A DNA stretch of 29,291 nucleotides from Akkermansia sp. (GCA_017379255.1 JAFNWZ010000385.1:1-29291), one strand, 5' to 3'; shown: positions 1 through 9,074, counted from the first letter of the stretch. The notes: generated from the letters alone by a model not told the origin. Numbers and translations: made by a program.

Positions 1-78
1 GGGCTATGAATTTCGCTCGCCTTGCTCGCCAATAAATTACAATTTCTCGAGATATGCAGAGTTATCAGAAGCCCCCGT

Positions 79-1185
79 TCAGTTCTTATACACGCGGGGA
101 ACGCGGCCGGAAATGCTGGTGATGATATTGCTGGGGATGGTCTTGGCGCGGGAGGTCAGCTCTGCCCAGGGGACATTCGGCCCCAGGATTTCTGCTACAT
201 CGCCAGCCTGTACGCCGCTTACATGGGTGACATCCACCATAATCTGATCCATGGTGACTCGGCCAAGCACAGGGCAGTATTCTCCATTCAGATACACGCG
301 TGCCCCGGTGTTGGAAAGATAGTGCAGGTAGCCGTCTCCAAAACCCAGGCCGATGGTGGCCACCCGGGTGGGGCCGTCGGTGATATAGGTGTGGTTGTAG
401 GATACGCCGTGGTCGCTGGGCAGGGTGCGCAGCAGGGTGACGCGGCTGTAGAGGGTCAGGGTGTTTCGCAGTTCGCGGTTGTGCGGTGAGGGCATGGGGG
501 AATAGCCGTAGAGAATGCGGCCCAGACGCACCATGTTGGTGCTGGGTGCTTTATAGTTGAACACGGCCGAGCTGCTGCAGAGGTGCCGGTAGGGGATGTT
601 CAGATAGGTGCTCAGCTCTTCCACTGCGCTTTCGTAGGCGCGGATCTGGCGGTGGGTGAAGGTGATATCTTCTGCTGCGGCGGAAAGGTGGGAATACACG
701 CCCTCGATATCCAGGTATTCAAAATCAGCCAGGCGCGCGCCCATTTCTCCCAGCGTGTGGGGCAGGAGTCCGGCGCGGCCCATACCGGTGTCCACGTTGA
801 TATGCAGGTGGACTTTCTTGTCGTACAGCTGGCCGAGTGAATTGTAGTGCGCGGCTTCCTCCAGACTGGAGAGCGCCACTCGCCACCCGTTCTGCACAAT
901 CATCTCGCGTTCTGCCGGGAAACACGGGCCCAGAATGAACGGATATGTCCTGCATCCTGCGGCCTGCACCCGGGCTGCCTCTGCCGGGGTGGCCACGCCG
1001 AAGAATTCCAGGTCGCAGTCATCGAGAGCCTTGACTACGCCTTCGATGCCGTGGCCGTATGCTTCAGCCTTCACGATGGCCATCTGCTTGTGGCTGGGCA
1101 GCACGCGCCGCACGACGGAGAGATTGTGCCGCATGGCGGCTGTGTCTACCTCAGCCCAGGCGCGGAAGAGAGATGTGTCCTGCAT
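79..1185 (-). CDS. alr: Alanine racemase
   Basis: PLP-dependent enzyme interconverting L- and D-alanine; it supplies D-Ala for peptidoglycan in the cytoplasm. The 368-residue length is normal for the family. The N-terminal barrel carries the PLP-lysine motif VKAEAYGHG, with the Schiff-base lysine at residue 39 and the conserved Tyr at 43. The C-terminal domain carries the SYNHTY segment, which holds the catalytic tyrosine of the other subunit, and the [12 protein letters not shown] motif. The start at 1185 is fixed by a strong promoter whose -10 ends 6 nt before the ATG, so the mRNA is probably leaderless. The gene is divergent from the tolQ-like operon, which also serves the envelope. Only about 78 bases follow its stop in this window, and nothing recognisable was seen there. 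Confidence 0.96.
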   Translation of the reverse strand: MQDTSLFRAWAEVDTAAMRHNLSVVRRVLPSHKQMAIVKAEAYGHGIEGVVKALDDCDLEFFGVATPAEAARVQAAGCRTYPFILGPCFPAEREMIVQNGWRVALSSLEEAAHYNSLGQLYDKKVHLHINVDTGMGRAGLLPHTLGEMGARLADFEYLDIEGVYSHLSAAAEDITFTHRQIRAYESAVEELSTYLNIPYRHLCSSSAVFNYKAPSTNMVRLGRILYGYSPMPSPHNRELRNTLTLYSRVTLLRTLPSDHGVSYNHTYITDGPTRVATIGLGFGDGYLHYLSNTGARVYLNGEYCPVLGRVTMDQIMVDVTHVSGVQAGDVAEILGPNVPWAELTSRAKTIPSNIITSISGRVPRVYKN

Positions 1186-1191
1186 GTGTTC

Positions 1192-1220
1192 ATTCTAAGC
1201 CCCGTGGAGACCGATTGCAA
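1192..1220 (-). promoter_or_regulatory. Promoter of alr, leaderless type
   Basis: On the minus strand, TTGCAA (1215-1220) is followed after exactly 17 nt by TAGAAT (1192-1197). Only 6 nt separate the -10 from the alr ATG at 1185, so the expected transcription start falls on or next to the start codon. The match to the sigma-70 consensus is strong. Confidence 0.82.
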
Positions 1221-1272
1221 TACTAATCCGCCGTTTCCAGCGGAAAAAATACGATACAGACAGGTATCTCGC

Positions 1273-1301
1273 TTGAAATTATGTTTTTTTTCGCATATAC
1301 T
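1273..1301 (+). promoter_or_regulatory. Promoter of the tolQ-like operon
   Basis: TTGAAA (1273-1278), a 17-nt spacer and TATACT (1296-1301) form a near-consensus sigma-70 promoter. Expected transcription starts near 1308. This rules out the upstream in-frame ATG at 1281, which lies inside the promoter, and favours ATG 1314 or 1368. Confidence 0.82.
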
Positions 1302-1313
1302 GCGCGCGTGAAT

Positions 1314-2060
1314 ATGCATGCAATCCTTTTAACTACCGATCCGCTCAAGTCGACAGGCTGGGGGCTTATGGAGCTTTTTGAAAAAGGTGGCCCTCTGATG
1401 TGGGCTTTGCTTTTCCTTTCCGTTGTGGCATTCATGGTGATGTTCGTGTGCTTGTGGACAACGCGCACATCTGCCGTTCTGCCGGGGCGTATGGTGATGT
1501 CGGTGGAGTCCTGCATCCGCCGCAAGGATTATGCCGGGCTCATGAGCATGTGTGAGCGTGATGGCTCCAGCTTTGCCCTCACCATGCATGTGATTGTGAT
1601 GTTCCTGCAGCGCAACCCCCGCGCCGGCATTGAAGAGGTGCGCGAAGTTGCTTCTGCAGAGGGTGCCCGCCAGACGAATATCCTGACCCGCCAGATTAAC
1701 TGGCTTTCCGATATTGGCGCCATTGCTCCCATGATTGGTCTGCTGGGCACCGTGGTGGGCATGATGAAGACTTTCATGGAGATGGCTGCCGGCAATTTCG
1801 AGGGCGTGAAGCAGATGCAGATGGCACACGGTATTGCAGAGGCCATGATTACTACCGCAGGTGGTCTGGTGCTGGCTATTCCGGCCATGGGTGCCTATGT
1901 GTTCTTCCGCAGCCGCATCCAGAAGCGCATTGCGGACATGGAGGTAGCCGTGACGCATATTCTGTCTGTGGTTTCCGTGCAGATGGACCGCGAGCGCCGT
2001 CTGGGAAATTCCTACCAGCGTGGCGCAACGCAGGAAGTGCTGGACGAAGAGGATTTTTAA
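1314..2060 (+). CDS. TolQ/ExbB/MotA-family proton channel subunit
   Basis: Inner-membrane proton-channel subunit that, with the next gene product, would convert proton-motive force into work on envelope proteins. About 248 residues. The N-terminal motif ELFEKGGPLMW leads into the first membrane helix. Two further helices include the family core GAIAPMIGLLGTVVGMMKTF and a later TTAGGLVLAIPAMGAYVFF segment. The promoter at 1273-1301 excludes the longest frame. ATG 1314 fits the short-leader pattern seen elsewhere in the window, while ATG 1368 is an equally possible start. It is the first gene of an operon with a TolR/ExbD partner 30 nt downstream, then a TPR protein and a PBP. Whether it is functionally TolQ or ExbB cannot be decided, because no TolB, Pal or TonB gene is in the window. 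Confidence 0.9.
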   Translation: MHAILLTTDPLKSTGWGLMELFEKGGPLMWALLFLSVVAFMVMFVCLWTTRTSAVLPGRMVMSVESCIRRKDYAGLMSMCERDGSSFALTMHVIVMFLQRNPRAGIEEVREVASAEGARQTNILTRQINWLSDIGAIAPMIGLLGTVVGMMKTFMEMAAGNFEGVKQMQMAHGIAEAMITTAGGLVLAIPAMGAYVFFRSRIQKRIADMEVAVTHILSVVSVQMDRERRLGNSYQRGATQEVLDEEDF

Positions 2061-2090
2061 TGCCCCAGAGGCCTCCCGCTGCCAATCATC

Positions 2091-2522
2091 ATGAAGTTTA
2101 ACACCAAAATTCCAGAGCCAATCGGATTCCAGCTTGCCCCCATGCTGGACGTGGTGTTCCTGTTGCTGATTTTCTTTGTGGTCACCCAGAAATTCATCCT
2201 CAATGAGCAGGATCTGAAGGTCAAGGTGCCCACAGCTCCCAAATCCACCGAGGAAACGTCACGCGCGATTGATGAAATCATCATCAATGCCCGTGAGGAA
2301 GACGGTGATTTGATTATCACCATTGACCGCGAGGTGTTCACCCGCGAGAAGCTGCATGCCATGCTGACCCGCATGATTGCCGTGAACCCGAACCAGCCGG
2401 TGCGTATCCGCGGCGATGCGCAGATGAGCTGGCAGCGCATGGCGGATGTGATTTCCACCTGCTCGCAGGCTGGTGTGTGGAATGTATCGTTCTCCAAACA
2501 GATGCCCGAGGCAAAGAAGTAA
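2091..2522 (+). CDS. TolR/ExbD-family biopolymer transport protein
   Basis: Partner of the TolQ/ExbB-type channel. 143 residues, the usual family size. A short cytoplasmic N-terminus (FQLAPMLD) leads into one membrane helix, LDVVFLLLIFFVV. Asp20 at the start of the helix corresponds to the proton-carrying Asp of TolR and ExbD. The rest is a periplasmic domain with the typical pattern of short beta strands (DLIITIDREVFTREKL, PVRIRGD). It starts 30 nt after the upstream stop with no visible Shine-Dalgarno sequence. Co-transcribed with the channel subunit and the TPR gene. Confidence 0.93.
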   Translation: MKFNTKIPEPIGFQLAPMLDVVFLLLIFFVVTQKFILNEQDLKVKVPTAPKSTEETSRAIDEIIINAREEDGDLIITIDREVFTREKLHAMLTRMIAVNPNQPVRIRGDAQMSWQRMADVISTCSQAGVWNVSFSKQMPEAKK

Positions 2523-2577
2523 TTTGCCTCGGCTTTTCTGCTGTCCGCATGGTTTGATTTTTTTTCCCTTCCGTTTT

Positions 2578-5058
2578 ATGAAGACTCCTTTTTCTACCGC
2601 TATAGTACTGGGTGTATCACTTGTGCCGGCCCTGGCGCAGGAACCGGCGACGGATGCGCCGCTGGTTGCCAATGCCGAGGCAGACGGCTATGCCATTGCA
2701 GAACAGCTGTATGCCCAGGCCCGCAGTACGAATGACCCGGCCATGCGGGCCCAGGCCATGGGCCGCGCTGCCCAGTTGTTCGGCAACTTTGCACAGCGAT
2801 TCCCGAAATCTGCCAACTGCGAGAAAGCGTTGTACCTGCAGGCTATCTGCCAGGCCGAGGCAGGTGACGCCGAGGGCTCGAACAATACCCTCGGCACTCT
2901 GGCAAACAGCCACAAGGGCGAATACGCCGCCGCTGCTGCCTACAAGCTGGCCAACCAGGCCACGGAACGCCAGATGTGGCAGAAAGCCATGGGTTACTAC
3001 CACATCACCGTGCGTGAAACGCAGCGCGCCGAGCTGCGCAATGATGCGTTGTACCGCCTTGGCCGTGCGCAGCTGCAGACCGGCAAGCGAAAAGAGGCGG
3101 AATCTACTTTCCGCACCCTGCAGGTGATGCAGGGAATCGACCCGCTCATTCTCCAGACCTCGCTGCTGTCCATGGCGCAGATGAAGACGGAGGATGGTAA
3201 CGACGCGGAGGCTTATTCTCTTTTCTGCAACATTCTGGGCATGAAGACCCTGGATGACCGCGTGCGCGGTACGGCAACCCTGCAGGCGGCGCGACTGGCT
3301 GCCCGCCTGGGCAAGACGGATGAATCCCAGAAGCTTTACAGCCGCCTGACGGGTATGAAGGGTATGGAGAAGTATGCAGGCGAAGCGCAGATGGAAAGCA
3401 TCCTTTCGCTGTACAAGGCCGGCAAGTATGCCGATGTTGTGCGCCGTGCGTCTACTCAGGCCACGCGTCTCGACGACCCCGCCAAGGAGGCGCGCCGTGC
3501 CATCATCGTGGGGCAGTCTGCCATGGAAATCCGCCAGTATGAAGCGGCTGCGGTCTGGTTCGAGATGGCTGAGAATGCCCAGCCCGGCACGGCTCTGGCC
3601 GCAGATGCCGGCTACCGCCGCATGATTTGCGTGCAGCAGATTCGCGGTGCCAATTTCTTCCAGCAGGCTGAGAAGTACCTGGGCACATACGCCAAGACCG
3701 GCAGCGTCACGGCCGGGCTTCCCTGCGTGGATCTGGTGCGCCTCATGTATGCAGACCGTCTCATGACCTCGGATACCGCCGCCGCTGCCCGCCAGTTCGA
3801 TGCGCTCAATTTCGAGAACCTGCCCGAGGCGGTGCGCCCGGACGCCATGTACAAGAAAGCCTGGACGGCGGCTCAGGGGGCTACGTATGACCCGGTTCCC
3901 ACCCTTAACCGTTACATTGAAAACTATGTGGCCGACCACCGCATGCCCGATGCGCTGACGCTGCGCGGCACGTTCCACGGCAAGGCTGGCAAGGTGGGCG
4001 AGGCTCTGGCTGATTACGACCGCGTGATTCGCGATTACCCTGATTCTGATTCCGTGGCAGTGTGCTGGCAGCGCGCGGCCAAGCTCTGCGCCGGGCGTGA
4101 TGCGGATAAGATGGTGCATTACTATAAAGGCTTCATCAAGCACTGTGGTGAGATGACCAGGCAAGGCAAGCAGGTGAAACCCGGTGCTCTGGCAGAGGCT
4201 CATTACAATGTGGCCGGTGTGCTGGCTGATAAAGACCCCGCTGCGGCTGTGACTCACTTCCAGGAAGCCCGCACGCTGTATCCGGAGCAGTATGCCTCGC
4301 TGGTGGATTTGCGCCTGGTGCAGTGCTTCTTCAAGATGAAGGATGCAGAGAATCTCAAAAAGTCGCTCGAGGTGCTGGAGCGCAGCAACCAGGCATCGTA
4401 CAACGCGCTGCCTCCCGCTATTCTGCGCTGGTGCGGCTGGACCTGCTTCCAGTCACACGATTACCTGGCGGCAGATAAATACCTCTCTGATGCGCTGGTG
4501 CGTGAACCGCGTGAAAAATACACTGCAGCCGACGGCAGCGAGCAGGAACGCCCCAAGGTGGAGCCCATTGTGTGGAAAACGCTGGCCAAGGCGCGTCTGG
4601 AGCTGCGTCTCTATGCCCGCGGCCTTACCGCGGCGGAATACTACGTTTCCATGGAATCCCAGCCTTACCGCAAGGCAGAGGGTATGCGTGACCAGGCCAT
4701 GCTGCTGCTGGGGCTGAACCGTGGTGCAGAGGCCCGCAAGCTCTGCGAGTCTGCCATAGCCATGGGTATTGACGGGCCTATCAAATCGACCCTGTTCATT
4801 GCGCTGGGGGATGCTTGGTACATTGACCGCGAATATAGTGAAGCTGCCAAGTACTATGGGCGCACGGCCAACGTGGTGAGCGATAAGGAACTCAAGCCGC
4901 TCGCATTGTATAAGATAGCCACCGCTCTCAAGAAATGCAACCGCGCGGGCGAAGCCGCCCAGTACGAGCAGGCGCTGCACACGGAATTCCCGCAGTGGAC
5001 GCCCAGTGCCAATGTGCTCCATTTCATGGAGGAAAAGGACCGACCTGCAGCCCAGTAA
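2578..5058 (+). CDS. Secreted TPR-repeat protein
   Basis: Large exported protein of about 826 residues made almost wholly of helical tetratricopeptide-type repeats; a protein-binding scaffold rather than an enzyme. The start at 2578 gives a clean Sec signal peptide, MKTPFSTAIVLGVSLVPALA, cleaved before QE; the longer frame would bury it. Repeat units such as RNDALYRLGRAQLQTGKRKEAESTF and GDAWYIDREYSEAAKYYGRTA are spread throughout. The position directly after the TolQ/TolR-type genes recalls CpoB/YbgF, the TPR protein of Tol-Pal loci that links Tol to PBP function, but this protein is about three times longer and may be unrelated. A PBP gene follows 13 nt later, so a periplasmic link between the energised channel and peptidoglycan synthesis is a reasonable inference. 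Confidence 0.85.
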   Translation: MKTPFSTAIVLGVSLVPALAQEPATDAPLVANAEADGYAIAEQLYAQARSTNDPAMRAQAMGRAAQLFGNFAQRFPKSANCEKALYLQAICQAEAGDAEGSNNTLGTLANSHKGEYAAAAAYKLANQATERQMWQKAMGYYHITVRETQRAELRNDALYRLGRAQLQTGKRKEAESTFRTLQVMQGIDPLILQTSLLSMAQMKTEDGNDAEAYSLFCNILGMKTLDDRVRGTATLQAARLAARLGKTDESQKLYSRLTGMKGMEKYAGEAQMESILSLYKAGKYADVVRRASTQATRLDDPAKEARRAIIVGQSAMEIRQYEAAAVWFEMAENAQPGTALAADAGYRRMICVQQIRGANFFQQAEKYLGTYAKTGSVTAGLPCVDLVRLMYADRLMTSDTAAAARQFDALNFENLPEAVRPDAMYKKAWTAAQGATYDPVPTLNRYIENYVADHRMPDALTLRGTFHGKAGKVGEALADYDRVIRDYPDSDSVAVCWQRAAKLCAGRDADKMVHYYKGFIKHCGEMTRQGKQVKPGALAEAHYNVAGVLADKDPAAAVTHFQEARTLYPEQYASLVDLRLVQCFFKMKDAENLKKSLEVLERSNQASYNALPPAILRWCGWTCFQSHDYLAADKYLSDALVREPREKYTAADGSEQERPKVEPIVWKTLAKARLELRLYARGLTAAEYYVSMESQPYRKAEGMRDQAMLLLGLNRGAEARKLCESAIAMGIDGPIKSTLFIALGDAWYIDREYSEAAKYYGRTANVVSDKELKPLALYKIATALKKCNRAGEAAQYEQALHTEFPQWTPSANVLHFMEEKDRPAAQ

Positions 5059-5071
5059 CTCTGCCTGAGCC

Positions 5072-6976
5072 ATGTTTTACTCTCCCTCCCCGAACCGCCG
5101 CAAAAGCTGGTTGCGCCTGCTGACTGTGGGGCAGAAGAAGCTCATGGCTGTGGGGGCGCTGGTTCTGGTGCTCTTTGTTGCCTTGCTTTCGGTGCTGGGT
5201 GTGTATGCCTACCGCGCGATGCAGTATGATATGTCTCGCGTGGGGGCAGGGCTGGTCAATAATTCCCTCTACGATTCGCAGGGAAGCATGATTGCTTCGC
5301 TGGCAGAGGATGAGGCCTGCGTAGTGACGCGCGAGGAATTGCCGCAGCACCTCATCAATGCTTTCGTTGCCCGCGAGGACGAACGCTTTTTTGAGCACAA
5401 TGGGGTGGTTATCAGTTCCGTCATCCGCTCTGTGCTACGTAATCTGCAATCCATGCGTTATGAGCAGGGGGCTTCCACCATCACCATGCAGCTCACGCGC
5501 AATGTGTACGAACTGAGCGGTAAATCCATGGACCGCAAACTGCTCGAAGCTATGCTCGCGCAGCGGATTGAGCGCCATTTTGATAAATACGCCATTCTTC
5601 AGCAATACCTGAGCCGCATTTTCTACGGTCAGAACTGCTATGGGGTGAAAGCGGCCGCCCGCCATTATTTCGGCAAGAGTGTGCGTGACCTGAACCTGGT
5701 GGAATGCGCCACGCTTGCGGGGCTGGTGCGCGCGCCGTCTTTATTCAACCCTGTTACCAGCATGGAAAGCGCCATGCAGGTCAAGAAGGAAACCTTGCAG
5801 CGCATGCTGGAATGCGGAATGATTACCAGCGAGGAATGCCACCAGTCTACGCAGGCTCCCATCGTGTTGCGCCGTGGTTCGGCGGCTGAATCGGCAGGCA
5901 GCTCGTATGCCGTTATGTGGGCTCAGCATGAGCTGGAGGGCATCCGGGCCGAAGTGCCGGAGCATTCCGGCGGCATTTCCGTGGTGTCGAGCCTGAATCT
6001 GCCCTTGCAGCAATACATGGAAAATGCGGTGGAGGCTGCGCTTACTGCCGTGGAGCGCCCTGGTATGTACCCGGAAGCCTGGCTGGCGGGGATGCCTCCT
6101 GAAACGGCTGAGGCCACGCGCACGGCATACGCCCGGCTGCGCCGCCCCAAGGACCTCAAGGTGCGTGGCGAAAATAACGACCTCTCGGGATTGCTGCAGT
6201 GCTGCGCCCTGGTGGTGGATGCCCGCCGCAACCACCGCGGCAAGATTCTGGCTCTGGTGGGCGGACGCAGTGCAGCAGATGGGATTGACCGCTGGCAGGG
6301 CAGCGTGCGCCCGGGGCGCGCGGCTGCTCCGTTTTTGTTCTGCTGCGCGTGCCTGCCTGGTGGGGAGAATATGCACATTGTGGCTCGCAGCACAGAGGTG
6401 ACCGGCGAGCGGCTGGGTTATGATGTGGTGCGTTCGTTCTACGAATCTCTGAAATTGAAGAACGTTGAAATTCCTGCCCGTGAACAGGCCTTGTACCTGT
6501 ACAACGGTATGTTCCGGATGCGCCGTCTGGATCTGGCCCGCCTGTTGTTCTGCCTGCAGAACGAGGGGCGTGGGTACAGGCTCAGCATGGTCAATGCCAT
6601 CTGGAACCAGAATCGCCAGCTTATTTACAACTACGAGCCCGAAAAATCCCCCGAATATATCCGCCGCGAAAGCGCCACTGCCGTTTCCTCCCTGCCTCCA
6701 TTCCATGTGACTGAGGGAGAGCCGGTCACCATGAATGAGACTCTGCCCGAGGGCGGCGGCCAGTGGACCATGGTATTCCGCAACCGCGGGGTGTGCGCCT
6801 TTGTGTGGATGGGGTTCGATGATGCGTCGCATCCGCTGGCTTCTGCCCGGGAGCTGCGCCCGTTGTTATCGCGCGCCTCCATGAATCTGGCCCGCGAGAT
6901 TTTTGACAAGGCCCGTGCTGAGTTGCGCGCCCAGCAGCAGAAGGCTGAGGCCGCCAGACAGACTCCTGCATCATGA
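5072..6976 (+). CDS. Class A PBP-like peptidoglycan glycosyltransferase with degenerate transpeptidase domain
   Basis: 634 residues. Short basic cytoplasmic tail, one membrane helix (about 25-47), then a GT51 glycosyltransferase domain that polymerises lipid II. GT51 motifs look intact: EDERFF at 102-107 (Glu102 the expected catalytic base), the QGASTITMQLTRN segment, RKLLEAMLAQRIER and ILQQYLSRIFYGQ. The C-terminal half aligns with a transpeptidase fold but its catalytic motifs are gone. PGSxxKPF reads PGRAAAPF, with Arg416 replacing the acylated serine and Ala419 the lysine, and the KTG box region reads PEGGGQW (about 559-565) ahead of a normal-looking FVWMGFDD strand. Glycan polymerase activity is therefore expected without cross-linking. 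The frame is open and the gene sits mid-operon, so it is not a simple pseudogene. Confidence 0.88.
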   Translation: MFYSPSPNRRKSWLRLLTVGQKKLMAVGALVLVLFVALLSVLGVYAYRAMQYDMSRVGAGLVNNSLYDSQGSMIASLAEDEACVVTREELPQHLINAFVAREDERFFEHNGVVISSVIRSVLRNLQSMRYEQGASTITMQLTRNVYELSGKSMDRKLLEAMLAQRIERHFDKYAILQQYLSRIFYGQNCYGVKAAARHYFGKSVRDLNLVECATLAGLVRAPSLFNPVTSMESAMQVKKETLQRMLECGMITSEECHQSTQAPIVLRRGSAAESAGSSYAVMWAQHELEGIRAEVPEHSGGISVVSSLNLPLQQYMENAVEAALTAVERPGMYPEAWLAGMPPETAEATRTAYARLRRPKDLKVRGENNDLSGLLQCCALVVDARRNHRGKILALVGGRSAADGIDRWQGSVRPGRAAAPFLFCCACLPGGENMHIVARSTEVTGERLGYDVVRSFYESLKLKNVEIPAREQALYLYNGMFRMRRLDLARLLFCLQNEGRGYRLSMVNAIWNQNRQLIYNYEPEKSPEYIRRESATAVSSLPPFHVTEGEPVTMNETLPEGGGQWTMVFRNRGVCAFVWMGFDDASHPLASARELRPLLSRASMNLAREIFDKARAELRAQQQKAEAARQTPAS

Positions 6977-7749
6977 TGCCCGATTATTCAGCCTACCTGG
7001 AAGCCGCCCGCGCTGCGGCTCTGCTTGCCGGGGCGTTCCTGCGCGAGCAGTTCCACACTGTCAAGCAGGTGGATGAAGCCTTGCTGCATGATATCAAACT
7101 GCGGCTGGATAAGGAAGCTCAGGCGCTGATAGCCCACAGTCTCCTGGCCGCGTTTCCGCAGAGCTCCATTCTGGGCGAGGAGGGTAATGAAGGAAATTCG
7201 GCCGCGGAATACCTGTGGATTGTTGACCCCATTGATGGCACGGTCAATTATTTTTACGGCATTCCGATTTTCTGCGTGAGCATAGCGCTGCAGCACTGCG
7301 GCAAGCTGGTGCTGGGGTGCGTGTATGACCCGATGCAGCAGGAATGTTTTGAAGCCATAGCCGGACAGCAGCCGCGGTTGAATGGTGTGCCCGTTTCTGT
7401 TTCCACGCGCACTGAAATGCGCGAGGCAGTGGTCTTTATCGGCCATGGCACGCATGATGGTTCGGGTGATGCCGGCATCCGCCGTTTTGCTCATCTTTCC
7501 CGCCAGGTCCGTAAAATCCGCATTCTGGGTTCAGCCGCGCTGACGCTCTGCTACATAGCCGCCGGACGGTTCGATGCGTATGTGGAAGGCCGCATCTGCC
7601 TGTGGGACTTTGCCGCGGCCCGCGTTATTCTTGAAGCTGCCGGCGGTATGCTGGAATTTGAACCGCATAGCGCCGATGGCATCAAAGGGTCAATCATGGC
7701 GTGGAATGGCCGCATCCCGTTGCATGCCGCTCTGAAAATGGAAGATTAA
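6973..7749 (+). CDS. Inositol monophosphatase-family phosphatase (SuhB/CysQ-like)
   Basis: Metal-dependent sugar-phosphate phosphatase of 258 residues. The metal-site signature is complete: GEE at 68-70, DPIDGT at 85-90 and the C-terminal LWDFAAA with Asp212. Possible substrates include inositol-1-phosphate, PAP or histidinol phosphate; motif reading cannot separate these. The start overlaps the stop of the PBP gene (ATGA at 6973-6976), implying translational coupling; a second ATG follows immediately at 6976. Its presence between a PBP gene and an rRNA methyltransferase gene does not reveal its substrate. Confidence 0.88.
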   Translation: MMPDYSAYLEAARAAALLAGAFLREQFHTVKQVDEALLHDIKLRLDKEAQALIAHSLLAAFPQSSILGEEGNEGNSAAEYLWIVDPIDGTVNYFYGIPIFCVSIALQHCGKLVLGCVYDPMQQECFEAIAGQQPRLNGVPVSVSTRTEMREAVVFIGHGTHDGSGDAGIRRFAHLSRQVRKIRILGSAALTLCYIAAGRFDAYVEGRICLWDFAAARVILEAAGGMLEFEPHSADGIKGSIMAWNGRIPLHAALKMED

Positions 7750-7755
7750 AAGCTC

Positions 7756-8994
7756 ATGAACACCTCTCCCTCCGTCCGCCATCTTGCCTGGAAATGCCTG
7801 CTGCGCTGGTCGCAGGGCGGTATATTTGCCGAGACTCTGGTAGCCCGGGCCGCGGCTGAGCACAAACTGTCTCCGGCTGACCGTTCTCTGCTGCAGGCCA
7901 TTGTATATGATACGCTGCGCCACCTCAGCTGGCTTGACCATATCCGCCAGACGCTGCGCCCCGGCAAACTGGAGGAAAAGATGCGTTGGCTGGTGCTGGT
8001 GGGGCTTTGCCAGTTGTTCATACTGCGCCAGGCAGAGCATGCTGCTGTGAGTGAAACGGTGCGGCTTGCCCCGCAGCGGGTGCGCGGCGTGGTCAATGGT
8101 ATGCTGCGCAATGCGGTGCGCCGCATGCAGGAATTCACTGCCGGGCGTGCGAAACTACCGCCGGCAGTGCGTTATTCCACGCCATCCTGGCTGGTGAAGC
8201 GCTGGCTGCGCGAGTTCGGGGAGACCGAGACCTGCGCCATGCTGGAATGGAATACCCAGACTCCCCCGGTGTATGCCCGCGTGAACCCGGTGAATCCGCC
8301 CACCTCCATTCCGGAGACATGGGAATCCCTGCCACACCTGCCGGGCTGGTATAAGCTGCATGGCTCGTTGCCTCTGGATGCTTTGAGGGCAGGGCAGGTG
8401 TATGTCACCGACCCTTCCACCCGCTACTGTGTGCAGTTACTGGCGCCTCAGCCCGGTGAACGCGTGCTCGATGCCTGCGCGGCGCCTGGTGGCAAGTCTG
8501 CGGCTATGCTGGCCGCCACCGGAGGAAATCTTGACCTGCTGGCTACGGATGTGGAGAGCTTCCGCCTTAAGCCTTTGCGCGAGAATCTGCTGCGTGCCGG
8601 AGGCAAGCAGGTGCAGGTGGCCCTGCATGATTGGACTCGCCCATGCCCGGCAGAATGGCTGGGGGCGTTTGATGCGGTGCTGCTCGATGTGCCGTGTTCT
8701 AACAGTGGCGTGTTGCAGCGCCGCGTGGATGCCCGCTGGCGATTGAGTGCGGAGGAAATGACGCGCCTGGCCGCCCTGCAGCTTTCCATTCTGGAGCAGG
8801 CCTGCGTGGCGGTGCGCCCTGGTGGACGCCTGGTCTACAGCACTTGTTCCATTGACCGGGAGGAAGACCGCGCCGTTGTAGAGGCTTTCCTGGCAACCCA
8901 TAAGGAGTTTTCTCTGGAAAACGAATATCTTGCCCTGCCGCATCGGGAGCAGGCAGATGGCGCCTACGCCGCCTTGCTGCGCCGCGTAAAATAA
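7756..8994 (+). CDS. rsmB: 16S rRNA (cytosine-C5)-methyltransferase, RsmB/Sun type
   Basis: SAM-dependent RNA m5C methyltransferase of 412 residues. The N-terminal ~130 residues form a NusB-like helical domain (LSPADRSLLQAIVYDTLRHL), the hallmark of RsmB. The catalytic domain carries the SAM loop DACAAPGGKSAAM (239-251), motif IV DVPCSNSG with Cys314, and motif VI YSTCS with Cys364; these two cysteines are release and nucleophile in the family. By homology it modifies C967 of 16S rRNA. The start is 6 nt after the phosphatase stop, without a Shine-Dalgarno sequence. It is the last gene of the operon; no convincing terminator was seen before ptsH. Confidence 0.93.
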   Translation: MNTSPSVRHLAWKCLLRWSQGGIFAETLVARAAAEHKLSPADRSLLQAIVYDTLRHLSWLDHIRQTLRPGKLEEKMRWLVLVGLCQLFILRQAEHAAVSETVRLAPQRVRGVVNGMLRNAVRRMQEFTAGRAKLPPAVRYSTPSWLVKRWLREFGETETCAMLEWNTQTPPVYARVNPVNPPTSIPETWESLPHLPGWYKLHGSLPLDALRAGQVYVTDPSTRYCVQLLAPQPGERVLDACAAPGGKSAAMLAATGGNLDLLATDVESFRLKPLRENLLRAGGKQVQVALHDWTRPCPAEWLGAFDAVLLDVPCSNSGVLQRRVDARWRLSAEEMTRLAALQLSILEQACVAVRPGGRLVYSTCSIDREEDRAVVEAFLATHKEFSLENEYLALPHREQADGAYAALLRRVK

Positions 8995-9014
8995 GGGAAT
9001 TTATAAAAAAAAGC

Positions 9015-9042
9015 TCGCTTTCTCTGGTTTGGGCGTTATAAT
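9015..9042 (+). promoter_or_regulatory. Promoter of ptsHI
   Basis: A perfect TATAAT (9037-9042) is preceded after 16 nt by TCGCTT (9015-9020). An A-tract just upstream (9005-9012) could act as an UP element. The ATG of ptsH is 32 nt further on, so this mRNA has a real leader, unlike several others in the window. Confidence 0.65.
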
Positions 9043-9074
9043 AAATAACGAACCACATTTCCGCCTCATCTACC

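Noticed and set aside
1281..1313. Upstream start for the TolQ/ExbB-like protein
   Set aside because: ATG 1281 lies between the -35 and -10 hexamers of the operon promoter, so it would not be transcribed from it.
2617..4257. 546-residue minus-strand frame inside the TPR gene
   Set aside because: Antisense shadow: low-complexity His/Arg/Leu-rich translation without domain signatures, while the plus strand encodes a signal peptide and TPR repeats.
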